From Trebonia sp963843745 (GTDB lineage Bacteria; Actinomycetota; Actinomycetes; Streptosporangiales; Streptosporangiaceae), in contig CAWJLP010000021.1 in NCBI GenBank assembly GCA_963843745.1, positions 310,001-374,000 on the forward strand: a stretch of 64,000 bases of DNA. Reading direction: 5' to 3'. The notes under the pieces are model-generated. The model had not been told where the DNA came from. It worked only from the letters and a program-made list of their open reading frames with translations, and ran no database searches. Below, piece after piece: positions 41,806 to 49,475 of the stretch; within the stretch, counting starts at the first letter, position 1; each line of letters starts with the position of its first letter. A program made the position numbers and the translations under genes.

Positions 41806-42324
41806 TCATACCCGGTCGAACGGCTCGGGATAGGCGAACGTCCCGCGCGCCTCCGGCCGGTAGGCGCTCAGTACGCGCACCTGGAAGTGCGGCTGCCACT
41901 GCGGCACCGGCGGCACGATCCCGTACTCGCTGCTGAGCCGGAACCCGAAGCGGCGGTAGTAGGCCGCGGAGCCGAGCAGCGCGACCAGCGGCTCGCCGAG
42001 CGCGTCCGCGGCACCGAGCACGGCGTGCATCAGGGCGCTGCCGACGCCCCGCCGCTGACTGTCCGGGCGCACTGACAGCGGCCCGAGCGCGAGCACCGGC
42101 GCCTGCCCGGCGTGTCCCCGGGAGCAGACCACGTGCCCGATCACCTCGCCGGCCCCGTCGACCGCCACCAGGGACAACGCCGGCAGCCAGGCGCCGTCGG
42201 CGCGCAGCTCGTCCACCAGCGTCGCCTCCGCCGGCAGGCCGGCCGCGCCCGGCTTGCCGAACGCGGCGGCGGTCACCGCGCGGATGACCCCGGCGTCCCC
42301 GGCGGTCTCACGGCGTATCAGCAC
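41806..42324 (-). CDS. GNAT-family N-acetyltransferase (YhbS-like)
   Basis: The 172-residue protein opens VLIRRETAGDAGVIRAVTAAAF from a GTG start. The acetyl-CoA-binding motif A is ALGPLSVRPDSQRRGVGSALMHAVLGAADALGEPLVALLGSAAYYRRFGFRLSSEYGI, closest to the YhbS group. The open frame extends upstream to 42837, but that part is antisense to the cupin gene and was rejected. Substrate unknown. Confidence 0.9.
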   Translation of the reverse strand: MLIRRETAGDAGVIRAVTAAAFGKPGAAGLPAEATLVDELRADGAWLPALSLVAVDGAGEVIGHVVCSRGHAGQAPVLALGPLSVRPDSQRRGVGSALMHAVLGAADALGEPLVALLGSAAYYRRFGFRLSSEYGIVPPVPQWQPHFQVRVLSAYRPEARGTFAYPEPFDRV

Positions 42325-42537
42325 GATCCCACGATGTCCGCCCACTGGCTGCCGCACAACCGATTTTCCGCGGCACCGCCGCATCGGACGATGATGGTCA
42401 GCGGCCGGCGGGTGTGCCGCTCGCCAGCGGCCGTGACCGGAATATCGTCGCGCCGCACATGGCCTTGAGGGACGCGCGCGTTTAGCGTTGCTTGCGTGGA
42501 TGAGCCAGCCGTGGCCACTCCAGGAAGGACGGACTAG

Positions 42538-42948
42538 ATGGAGCATGTGCGCGGACGTCAGGACGGCCAGCCGACTCGCGCCGGAGACGCGGGCACGTTC
42601 AGCGGGCGGGTGATGATGGACGGGCTGCTCGCCGACGGCGATGGGGATGCCACCAACGTCCGGGTGAACAGCGTTGTCTTCGAGCCGGGCGGACGCACCT
42701 TCTGGCACTCGCACGCAGGCGGGCAGGTGCTGATCGTCGGCACCGGCCGCGGCATGATCGAGACCAGGGACGGTGACCGGCACGCGCTGCATCCAGGGGA
42801 CATCGTCTGGGCCGCGCCGGGTGAGGAGCACTGGCACGGCGCCGCGCCCGACTCATTCGTCGCGCATACGGCCATTTCGCTCGGCGTCACCGAATGGCGG
42901 GAAGAGGTGCCCGGCGACCGTTATGAGAAGGCGTTCGAGGAACAGTGA
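42538..42948 (+). CDS. Cupin-domain protein
   Basis: The 136-residue protein carries cupin motif 1 (GGRTFWHSHAGGQVLIVGTGRGMIE) and motif 2 (LHPGDIVWAAPGEEHWHGAAP), giving a likely three-histidine metal site. It begins at ATG behind AGGAAGGA. It overlaps the MBL hydrolase gene by four bases (GTGA), so the two products probably act together. Such pairs resemble carboxymuconolactone or lactone-processing modules, but the substrate is unknown. Confidence 0.88.
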   Translation: MEHVRGRQDGQPTRAGDAGTFSGRVMMDGLLADGDGDATNVRVNSVVFEPGGRTFWHSHAGGQVLIVGTGRGMIETRDGDRHALHPGDIVWAAPGEEHWHGAAPDSFVAHTAISLGVTEWREEVPGDRYEKAFEEQ

Positions 42949-43745
42949 CCGGCAGCGGCGCGCGCGAGGTACTGGCAATCCGCTACTGCACCCGGGCGAC
43001 CAACCGCGCGGAGAACTACCTTAACCAGCACCTGTACGGCGAGCCGAACACGGACATCCAGATGGACTACTACTTCTGGGTCATCCGCGACGGCGCGAGG
43101 ACCACCCTCGTCGATACCGGTTTCTCCCCGGCAGCCGGGGACCGCCGCCGCCGCGCCTGGTGGACCACGCCGGCCGACGCGCTGCCCACGGTCGGTATCG
43201 ACCCGGCCTCCGTCGACGCGATCGTGGTCACCCACGGGCACTGGGACCACACCGGTAACGTGCACCAGTTCCCGCAGGCGCAGATCGTCATCAGCCAGGC
43301 CGAATACGACTTCTGGACCTCGCCGATGGCCCGCCGCAGCCAGTTCGTCACGCACGCCGAGGCTGACGAGATCGCCTACCTCCAGCGCGCGGACGCGGAA
43401 GGGCGGCTCACCCTCATCACAGGACAGCACACGCTGGCCGACGACATCGAGCTCATCGAGGTCGGCGGCCACACCCCTGGCCAGCTCATCGTCTCGGTGC
43501 CGACGGCGACGGGCACGGTCGTGCTCGCCTCCGACGCCGTGCACTTCTACGAGGAGGTGGAACGCGACCGCCCGTTCGCCGTCGTGACCGACCTGCCCGC
43601 CATGTACCGGGCCTACGACCTGCTGGCTGGGTTGGCGGCCCGGCCAGGCACCAGCCTGGTCGCCGGTCATGACCCGCTGGTCCGGACCCGGTTCGCCCAG
43701 CACCCGGCCGGTCCCGACGTGACGGATCTCACCGCCCCCGGCTAA
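42945..43745 (+). CDS. Metallo-beta-lactamase-fold hydrolase (AHL lactonase-like)
   Basis: The 266-residue enzyme has the di-zinc motif VVTHGHWDHTGNV (H-x-H-x-D-H), a later metal Asp/His in GHTPGQLIVSVPT and VLASDAVHFYEEV, and GHDPLV at the C-terminal metal site. The pattern is close to N-acyl-homoserine-lactone hydrolases of the AttM/AiiA type. Lactone hydrolysis is therefore the leading idea, unproven. GTG start, coupled to the cupin gene. Confidence 0.9.
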   Translation: MTGSGAREVLAIRYCTRATNRAENYLNQHLYGEPNTDIQMDYYFWVIRDGARTTLVDTGFSPAAGDRRRRAWWTTPADALPTVGIDPASVDAIVVTHGHWDHTGNVHQFPQAQIVISQAEYDFWTSPMARRSQFVTHAEADEIAYLQRADAEGRLTLITGQHTLADDIELIEVGGHTPGQLIVSVPTATGTVVLASDAVHFYEEVERDRPFAVVTDLPAMYRAYDLLAGLAARPGTSLVAGHDPLVRTRFAQHPAGPDVTDLTAPG

Positions 43746-43775
43746 GACCGGCCCCGGCTACGGCTACGGCTACGG

Positions 43776-44147
43776 CTACGAGGTCACCGTAACCAGCGTG
43801 CCGTACGGCAGGTAGGGGTACGCGGCCGCGGCGGCCGAGTACGGCAGCTCCACGCAGCCGAGCGACTGCGGGTAGCCATAGGGCCCGCGTGCGATGTAGT
43901 GCACCGCGGAGCCGCCCTCGAAGTACGACACCCACTGCACCGGGTCCGCGTAGTGCGACCCGGCGGTGGTGAAAGAAAACTTTTGTTCAGAACGTACGGA
44001 GCCGTCTCCCGCGCTCACCATGACCGTTTCCCTGGTGCCGGCCGGAATCCCCGTCCGCGGCGTCCACGCCGCGGCCTTCCACGATAGATTGCGCACAGTA
44101 TTCCCCCTGCGACTCTGCGCATTATCGATGTATAAACGTACCGTCAT
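43776..44147 (-). CDS. Short L,D-transpeptidase (YkuD) domain protein, apparently truncated
   Basis: The 123-residue product ends with a YkuD active-site region: HYIARGPYGYPQSLGCVELPYSAAAAAYPYLPYGTLVTVTS. Cys is the predicted nucleophile, and His and Ser lie upstream as in L,D-transpeptidases that make 3-3 peptidoglycan cross-links. Family members are usually longer and exported. This one has no signal peptide, and the first 25 residues (MTVRLYIDNAQSRRGNTVRNLS) do not look like one. It is either a degenerate fragment or its real N-terminus has been lost. It starts in an AT-rich stretch unlike the rest of the window. Confidence 0.6.
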   Translation of the reverse strand: MTVRLYIDNAQSRRGNTVRNLSWKAAAWTPRTGIPAGTRETVMVSAGDGSVRSEQKFSFTTAGSHYADPVQWVSYFEGGSAVHYIARGPYGYPQSLGCVELPYSAAAAAYPYLPYGTLVTVTS

Positions 44148-44504
44148 TTAAAACTTACCCTATGTAGCTAATGACTATGCTCCGCGTTTCCCGGCCAGTT
44201 GACATTGGACGGATCAGCGGTAAATTTTTGGGACAGTCCAGCACCGGGCTCGCCGGCCTGATCGGCTGGGTAGCATTGCATGAGCGCCAAGCGGGGGCGG
44301 GGACAGCCAGTCTCCGGAAGCCGGGCGCGACAGCAGGTGAGCCGGTGCGGTGTCCGGCTGTCAGGGGTTGGGCCTGGAAGGGGCCCGGGCGGCTCAGTAG
44401 ACAACGGAGGCCGTGCTCGTGGCCTACGAGGCGGATCCGGACCGAAGGCGCTTGCCCGGGCCTCCTCCACTGGCATTGCCGGACAGAGAAGGTGAAGACA
44501 GGGA
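44148..44504. other. 357-bp spacer between the L,D-transpeptidase fragment and ppm
   Basis: No credible gene was seen. The first 30 bp (TTAAAACTTACCC, TAGCTAATGAC) are AT-rich and could hold divergent promoters. The rest is GC-rich without repeats or tags. Weak open frames cross it but show no family features. Confidence 0.5.
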
Positions 44505-45665
44505 ATGGAAGAGTCGGCCGGGGCGCAAGACGCGCCCGGGGCAACTGGGCGCGTCGTCATCGTCATGCCGACGTACAACGAGCGGCAGAACCTGGAGATC
44601 ATCACCGGCCGGGTCAGGGAATCCGTCCCCGACGCCGACCTGCTGGTGGTCGACGATAACAGCCCCGACGGCACGGGCGACCTCGCCGACAAGCTCGCGG
44701 AGACCGATAGGCACGTCCAGGTCATGCACCGGACGGAAAAGGCGGGGCTCGGCCGCGCCTACGTCGCCGGGTTCAGCTGGGCGCTGGAGCACGGCTACGA
44801 CGTGATCGTCGAGATGGACGCCGACGGCTCCCACCGGCCGGAGGACCTGCCCAGGCTGCTGACCGCGCTGGACAGCGCGGACGCGGTGATCGGTTCCCGT
44901 TACGTGCCCGGCGGCACGGTCGTCAACTGGCCGAAGTCCAGGGAGTTCCTGTCCCGCGGCGCCAACATCTACAACCGCGTGCTGCTCGGCATCAGCATCA
45001 AGGACGCGACCGGCGGGTTCCGCGTGTACCGCGCGTCCACGCTGCGCAGGCTCGACCTGAACAACATCGAATCGGCGGGCTACTGCTTTCAGATCGACAT
45101 GACACTGCGGGTGCTGCAGGCGGGCCTGAAGCTCACGGAGGTGCCGATCACGTTCGTCGAGCGTGAGCGTGGTGCCTCGAAAATGAGCAGCGCGGTGATT
45201 CGCGAGGCGTTCTTCCGTGTCGCCCAGTGGGGCATCACGGCACGCCTGCACGGCCGCTCCGCGGCCGCGCCACGACGGAAGTTATCTCCCCGGGGGACGC
45301 CCCCCCGCCAACCCCTGGCTCAGGCGCTGCGGCGCTCGGCGCGGTTGGCGGCTTCGGCGATGGCGCGGCTCTCCATGGCGCGCCGTTCCCTGATGACCTC
45401 AAGGCGCTCGGCGAGCACGGCTTCGAGGTCCTCGACGCTACGCCGCTCCATCAGCATGTCCCAGTGGCTGCGCGGCGGCTTGGCCTTCTTCGGTGCCGCC
45501 GACTCGCCGGTACTCGCGGTGGCCATGGCCCCGCAGACACGGCACTCCCACATGGGGGGTAGTTCCGCCTCTGCGGCGAAGGGCACGCTAAAATGGTGCC
45601 CGTTCGGGCAGTCAAAAGGAACGTCCTGGCGGGGAGCCAGGTCGGTGTTACGGTCGTTCTCGTAG
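44505..45665 (+). CDS. ppm: Polyprenol-phosphate mannosyltransferase (Ppm/DPM1-like GT2), extended through rbpA
   Basis: Residues about 15-250 are a GT2 polyprenol-monophosphomannose synthase: VVIVMPTYNERQNL, LLVVDDNSPDGTGDLAD, VIVEMDADGSHRPEDLPRLL (DAD metal site), GSRYVPGG, DATGGFRVYRASTLR and VPITFVERERGASKMS. It makes the lipid-linked mannose used for lipoglycans and protein mannosylation. After ITARLHGRSAAA no stop occurs in any nearby position, and the frame continues 130 residues antisense to rbpA, ending at TAG 45663-45665. That Ser/Arg-rich tail looks non-native. The functional protein is probably about 255 residues with its stop lost. Confidence 0.88.
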   Translation: MEESAGAQDAPGATGRVVIVMPTYNERQNLEIITGRVRESVPDADLLVVDDNSPDGTGDLADKLAETDRHVQVMHRTEKAGLGRAYVAGFSWALEHGYDVIVEMDADGSHRPEDLPRLLTALDSADAVIGSRYVPGGTVVNWPKSREFLSRGANIYNRVLLGISIKDATGGFRVYRASTLRRLDLNNIESAGYCFQIDMTLRVLQAGLKLTEVPITFVERERGASKMSSAVIREAFFRVAQWGITARLHGRSAAAPRRKLSPRGTPPRQPLAQALRRSARLAASAMARLSMARRSLMTSRRSASTASRSSTLRRSISMSQWLRGGLAFFGAADSPVLAVAMAPQTRHSHMGGSSASAAKGTLKWCPFGQSKGTSWRGARSVLRSFS

Positions 45666-45709
45666 CTGGTCGCGCCGAGTCGGGTTCCGCGAAGTGCGCG
45701 TTCGGCCAT
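45320..45709 (-). CDS. rbpA: RNA polymerase-binding protein RbpA
   Basis: The 129-residue protein is the actinobacterial transcription activator that binds the principal sigma factor and stabilises the open complex. Characteristic blocks are MAERALRGTRLGATSYENDRNTDLAPRQ, the Cys-containing core VPFDCPNGHHFSVPFAAEAELPPMWECRVCGAMA, and the sigma-interaction region KKAKPPRSHWDMLMERRSVEDLEAVLAERLEVIRERR. The ATG is preceded by GGGAGG. A sigma-R type promoter lies about 40-65 bp upstream. The gene is almost wholly antisense to the ppm extension. Confidence 0.96.
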   Translation of the reverse strand: MAERALRGTRLGATSYENDRNTDLAPRQDVPFDCPNGHHFSVPFAAEAELPPMWECRVCGAMATASTGESAAPKKAKPPRSHWDMLMERRSVEDLEAVLAERLEVIRERRAMESRAIAEAANRAERRSA

Positions 45710-45748
45710 TACTTACTGCCTCCCAGGCGGTTGGCGATCTCTATCGGC

Positions 45749-45774
45749 AACACTGGATACCCGGACAAGATTCC
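45749..45774 (-). promoter_or_regulatory. SigR-type (thiol-stress) promoter of rbpA
   Basis: Read on the minus strand, GGAAT (45770-45774), an exact 18-bp spacer and GTT (45749-45751) match the sigma-R consensus GGAAT-N18-GTT known in Streptomyces, where rbpA is a sigma-R target. The predicted start gives a leader of about 30 bases. Confidence 0.8.
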
Positions 45775-45849
45775 CCTTGCCGGTGCCGCCAACCCCATTT
45801 CCGGCATGTTTCGGGCAGGTGCGCACGTATCACGCCGCCTGTGCGCGCC

Positions 45850-46614
45850 TTAAGCGGCCACCCGGGGGTTCCACTGGCCGCGTTCGGTGAGAATGTCGCG
45901 CAGCAGCACGATGTTGTCGGTCATCACGCCGTCGGCGCCGAGATCCAGGGCGCGCTCGATCTCCTGACGGGTGTTCAGCGTCCACACGTGCACGTGCAGC
46001 CCCAGTTCGTGTGACCGCCTGATGAACTCCCTGGTCGCGATCTGCCTGGGTACCTGGGCGCACTGGGCGCCTGACCTGGCCAGCCGGGCCGCCATCGCCT
46101 TGCCGGAGATTCCCGCGTACCTGACGGCCGCGACGGCGGCGGGCGTGACGGCCATGCAGACTGGGTGGTCGAGGATCTTCCGCGCGGCGACCAGCCGCTT
46201 GCCGGAGAACGAGGTGACGCACACCCGGTCCCACGCCGCGGTGCGCTTCAGCACCCGCACCATCGGCTCGATCGTGCCCGAGTCCTTGAGGTCGATGTTG
46301 AACCGCAGCTCACCGAACGTGCCGAGCAGGTCCTCGATCAGCGGGATCGGCTCAGATCCGGCGATCTTCGCCTCGGACACCTGCTTATAGGTCATCTTGG
46401 CGACCTGGCCAGTGCGGTCGGTGATCCGGTCCAGTGTCGCGTCGTGGAACGAGAGCAGCGCGCCGTCGGATGTGGAGCGCGCGTCGGTTTCCAGGTACGC
46501 GTAGCCGAGCTTGACCGCGTACTCGAAGGCGGGCCAGGAGTTCTCCGGGTTGTGCGCCGCCCCGCCCCGGTGCGCGAACGCCGCCGGGCGCGGATGGTCC
46601 AGGTATGGTATCGC
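45850..46614 (-). CDS. Glycerophosphodiester phosphodiesterase
   Basis: The 254-residue TIM-barrel enzyme hydrolyses glycerophosphodiesters to glycerol-3-phosphate and an alcohol. Motifs: AFAHRGGAAHNPENSWPAFEYAVKLGYAYLETDARSTSDGALLSFHDATLDRITDRTG (catalytic His in HRGG and FHD; Glu and Asp metal ligands) and, near the end, VHVWTLNTRQEIERALDLGADGVMTDN. No signal peptide, so cytoplasmic. The GTG at 46614 (VAIPYLDHPRPAAFAHRGG) is chosen to match family starts; an ATG at 46659 would add 15 residues. Confidence 0.92.
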   Translation of the reverse strand, partial: AIPYLDHPRPAAFAHRGGAAHNPENSWPAFEYAVKLGYAYLETDARSTSDGALLSFHDATLDRITDRTGQVAKMTYKQVSEAKIAGSEPIPLIEDLLGTFGELRFNIDLKDSGTIEPMVRVLKRTAAWDRVCVTSFSGKRLVAARKILDHPVCMAVTPAAVAAVRYAGISGKAMAARLARSGAQCAQVPRQIATREFIRRSHELGLHVHVWTLNTRQEIERALDLGADGVMTDNIVLLRDILTERGQWNPRVAA

Positions 46615-46698
46615 CACGCTGCTAATTATCCCCGGCAATGTCTCCGGTCTGGTAAACATCGCATGTCAGCCACCCAATAACCGGGTAGCCGGTTGGCG

Positions 46699-47256
46699 TT
46701 ACCCGTTCGGGTGCCACTCGCGGCGGCGGGTTTCCGCCATGGCGATGGCGGCGGCGACCGCGACGTTCAGCGAGCCGACGCGGCCGGTCTGCGGGATGTA
46801 GGCGACGGCGTGCACCGCGGCGAGCAGCGCGGGGGAGCAGCCGTGGTCCTCGTTGCCGATCGCCAGGCAGATGTCGCCGTCGAGCGGCGCCTCGGCGAGC
46901 GGCACCGCGCCAGAGGCGAGTTCCACGGCCACCACGCGAAATCCCTCTTCTGCGGCTTCCTTCGCCGCGGCGGCCGGGCTCGGCTCCCGGAAGGCCTCGA
47001 CGAACCGGTCGGTGCCCAGCGCGGTCTTGCCGACCGCCGGCATCGTGAGGTCCGGCGTGTTGCCGCACAGCCAGATGGCTTCGGCGCCGAAGGCGGCGGC
47101 GGTGCGGACGATCGAGCCGACGTTGAAGGGCTGGCTCACCGAGTCGAGCAGCAGCGCGAGCCGGCCTTCGGTGCGCCGCCGCCAGTCGCGGTTCAGCCGC
47201 TTCACGTCGGTCGGGCGCAGCTGCCGCGGCGGGCCGCTGTGCGGTATGGCTGTCAT
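46699..47256 (-). CDS. SpoU/TrmH-family RNA 2'-O-methyltransferase
   Basis: The 185-residue SPOUT enzyme shows motif 1 LALLLDSVSQPFNVGSIVRTAAAFGAEAIWLCG, motif 2 CLAIGNEDHGCSPALLAAV and motif 3 VAYIPQTGRVGSLNVAVAAAIAMAET, which forms the SAM-binding knot. It methylates ribose in tRNA or rRNA; the target position is unknown. The ATG start overlaps the upstream methyltransferase stop (ATGA), so the two are cotranslated. Confidence 0.93.
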   Translation of the reverse strand: MTAIPHSGPPRQLRPTDVKRLNRDWRRRTEGRLALLLDSVSQPFNVGSIVRTAAAFGAEAIWLCGNTPDLTMPAVGKTALGTDRFVEAFREPSPAAAAKEAAEEGFRVVAVELASGAVPLAEAPLDGDICLAIGNEDHGCSPALLAAVHAVAYIPQTGRVGSLNVAVAAAIAMAETRRREWHPNG

Positions 47257-47882
47257 CGGGAGTCACCACGCGTACGTTCGGGATAAGTGGAAGAGACCTG
47301 GAGCAGACGGTAACCGCTCCGCGCGGCGAGTCGCGTCACGGACCAGCCTTCCTGCTCCAGCCAGGCGTGCAGCGAGTCGGCGCCGAGGTTGCGGCCCATC
47401 ACGAGGGACGCGCCGGCGCCGGGGGCGAGCCGGGAGAGCCAGCCGCGGAGCAGGTCGTGCAGCGGGGCCTTGCCGATCCGGACCGGCGGGTTGGACCAGA
47501 TCCCGGCGAAGTGCCCGGGGATGGCCGGGTCGCCGGGCGCCGCGGTGCGGACGTTGCGCAGGCCGGCCGCCTCGGCGTTGCGCGCGCACAGGCCAAGTGC
47601 CCGCTCGTTGACGTCGACCGCCCACACCGTGGCCCCCGGCGAGCGCGCGGCCAGCACGCAGGCGATGGGGCCGTAGCCGCAGCCGAGGTCCAGCAGGTCG
47701 CCGTCCGGCGGCGGCGCGGGGGCGCGCTCGAGCAGCAGCCGGGTGCCGGGGTCGAGGCGGCCGGGGGAGAACACCCCGGAGTCGGTGGCGAGTTCCAGGT
47801 AGACGTCCGGCAGCACGACGCGGACCAGGCCCGGGCGGTGCGCGGCCTTAGGCTGGGGCTCGAAGTAATGCTGCGAGGTCAC
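47253..47882 (-). CDS. RsmC/RlmG-like class I methyltransferase
   Basis: The 209-residue enzyme has VFSPGRLDPGTRLLLERAPAPPPDGDLLDLGCGYGPIACVLAARSPGATVWAVDVNERALGLCARNAEAAGL and GIWSNPPVRIGKAPLHDLL. The NPP-type motif (SNPP) is characteristic of guanine- or adenine-N methyltransferases acting on RNA. GTG start at 47880-47882 (VTSQHYFEPQP) overlaps the DUF3817 stop. It lies in an operon with a second RNA methyltransferase, supporting an RNA-modification role. Confidence 0.9.
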   Translation of the reverse strand: MTSQHYFEPQPKAAHRPGLVRVVLPDVYLELATDSGVFSPGRLDPGTRLLLERAPAPPPDGDLLDLGCGYGPIACVLAARSPGATVWAVDVNERALGLCARNAEAAGLRNVRTAAPGDPAIPGHFAGIWSNPPVRIGKAPLHDLLRGWLSRLAPGAGASLVMGRNLGADSLHAWLEQEGWSVTRLAARSGYRLLQVSSTYPERTRGDSR

Positions 47883-48211
47883 CGGCTCACGGGCTCGGCG
47901 GCCGGCGCCGCGGCGAGGGCGGGGTTGATGAACCGGCGGGTGGCCCAGCGCTCCACGATGAACGTCATGATCGGGACCGTGCCGGCCAGCAGCAGGATGA
48001 CGGTCTGCCCGTTCGTCAGCGCCAGCTTGCGCGACAGGATCCAGGCGCAGACCAGGTAGATGATGTACAGGATGCCGTGCAGGACGCCGACGTCGTTGGC
48101 GACCGCGGGGTGCCCGGCGATCTGCAGCGGGATCCCGACGAAACACAGCACTATCAGCACCACGCCGGTTATGTATGCCATCACCCGGTAGCGCAGCACG
48201 GCTGCGTGCAT
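47879..48211 (-). CDS. DUF3817 membrane protein
   Basis: The 110-residue protein has three transmembrane helices: YRVMAYITGVVLIVLCFVGIPLQI, VGVLHGILYIIYLVCAWILSRK and TVILLLAGTVPIMTFIVERWATRR. The pattern YRVMAYITGVVLIVLC... HG.LYIIYL... PIMTFIVERW is that of DUF3817, a small actinobacterial family without known function. It is the first gene of a coupled set with the two RNA methyltransferases. Confidence 0.9.
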   Translation of the reverse strand: MHAAVLRYRVMAYITGVVLIVLCFVGIPLQIAGHPAVANDVGVLHGILYIIYLVCAWILSRKLALTNGQTVILLLAGTVPIMTFIVERWATRRFINPALAAAPAAEPVSR

Positions 48212-48256
48212 CTCGGGCGCCTCCTTGTTTTGTCTTTACTCGTCGTTTTGTGCCTG

Positions 48257-48721
48257 TTACCTGAACCCGGGGCGCTTGCCGTGGGTGCCCTTGACCTCTG
48301 CGTTCAGCCGGGCGAGGTAGGCGTTGTACTTGGCCAGCTCCGCGTCGTCCGCGTCGTCGGCGGGCTGCCGGACCTGCGCGGTGCCGAGGCCGGCCGGCAG
48401 GCTCTGCGCCGCGCTGACCGCCTCGGCGCTCTCGGGAATCTCGCCGCCGGCGCGCCTGATCCGGAACTCGTCCCTGATCGTCTTGGCCCAGAACACCACG
48501 GCGAAGCCGGCGAACAGCGGCCACTCGAACGTGTAGGCCCAGCTCAGGCCGTTACCGGACAGCGCGCGGTGCAGCTGCCAGTCACCCAGCCAGAGCATGC
48601 CCCAGACCGACAGGACCATCAGCACGTGCCAGCCAAGCCAGCGCGGCGTGATGAGGAACCGCCACACGGGGGCGGCGCCCTGGGTGCCCTGGACAGCGGG
48701 GCCTGGCGCTTCCATGCTCAT
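48257..48721 (-). CDS. Small two-helix membrane protein, function unknown
   Basis: The 154-residue protein starts MSMEAPGPAVQG. The segment FLITPRWLGWHVLMVLSVWGMLWLGDWQLHRAL and a second helix WPLFAGFAVVFWAKTIRDEFRI resemble SURF1-like N-termini but lack the SURF1 core. A cytoplasmic tail rich in Ala and Asp follows (ADDADDAELAKYNAYLARLNAEVKG). This is a recurring actinomycete hypothetical type. It is 45 bp upstream of DUF3817 on the same strand and divergent from adenylate kinase. Confidence 0.75.
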   Translation of the reverse strand: MSMEAPGPAVQGTQGAAPVWRFLITPRWLGWHVLMVLSVWGMLWLGDWQLHRALSGNGLSWAYTFEWPLFAGFAVVFWAKTIRDEFRIRRAGGEIPESAEAVSAAQSLPAGLGTAQVRQPADDADDAELAKYNAYLARLNAEVKGTHGKRPGFR

Positions 48722-48785
48722 GAGCGTATCGCTTCGCCGGCCGGCTCGTGATCGCCGTGGGCCGCTGATATGCCAAGGTGATGTC

Positions 48786-49475
48786 ATGCGCAAGTACGTG
48801 ATCATGGGCGTGCAAGGAAGCGGGAAGGGTACCCAGAGCGAGATGCTCGCGACGGACCTGGACTTGGTGCATATCAGCGTGGGCGACATCTTCCGGTGGA
48901 ATGTGTTGAACCACACCAAGATGGGCGCGCAGGTGCAGCGGATCATCAACGGCGGAGAGCTCGTCGGGGACGACGTGGCGGAGTCCGTAGTGCAGCGTCG
49001 GCTGGCCGAGCACGACTGGAACTACGGATTCCTCATCGACGGCTTCCCGCGCAGCGAGCGGCAGGCCGAGTTCTTCATGGAGAGCTACGACATCGACGCG
49101 GTGATCTACCTCGACCTGCCGGACAGCGAGGTGCGCCGCCGGGTGCTGAACCGGCGGCTGTGCGCCGGGTGCGGCATGGACTACAACCTGCTCGGCGACA
49201 GCCCGCGCGAGCCAGGGCGCTGCGATTCGTGCGGCGGGGAGCTGACAACCAGGGACGACGACACGGAGGAGGCGCTCGCTGTGCGGCTGCGCGAGTACCA
49301 CGAGAAGACCGACCCGGTGCTCGACTTGTTCCGGCGCAAGGAACTCGTGATCACGGTTGACGCCCGGGCTGAGCGTGAGGCCGTGCAGCAGGAGATCAGG
49401 TCCAAGCTGGGGCTGCCGCCGTTCGTTCCGCACGAGGCGGGAAACGGCGGAACGGAGGAGGCCAGTGGACGCTGA
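48786..49475 (+). CDS. adk: Adenylate kinase-like nucleotide kinase with zinc LID
   Basis: The 229-residue enzyme has P-loop GVQGSGKGTQSEMLA, the NMP-binding region HISVGDIFRWNVL and GFLIDGFPRSERQAEFF. The LID domain holds four cysteines in CAGC and CDSC, a zinc site as in Gram-positive adenylate kinases. ATP + AMP to two ADP is the expected reaction. Because it is outside the usual ribosomal-protein/secY operon and followed by a PRPP synthase, it may be a second, specialised copy. The coding region overlaps the PRPP gene by 11 bp. Confidence 0.9.
   Translation: MRKYVIMGVQGSGKGTQSEMLATDLDLVHISVGDIFRWNVLNHTKMGAQVQRIINGGELVGDDVAESVVQRRLAEHDWNYGFLIDGFPRSERQAEFFMESYDIDAVIYLDLPDSEVRRRVLNRRLCAGCGMDYNLLGDSPREPGRCDSCGGELTTRDDDTEEALAVRLREYHEKTDPVLDLFRRKELVITVDARAEREAVQQEIRSKLGLPPFVPHEAGNGGTEEASGR

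Noticed and set aside
44168..44725. 185-codon minus-strand frame before ppm
   Set aside because: Ser/Pro/Arg-rich, antisense to the conserved start of Ppm, no ribosome-binding site.
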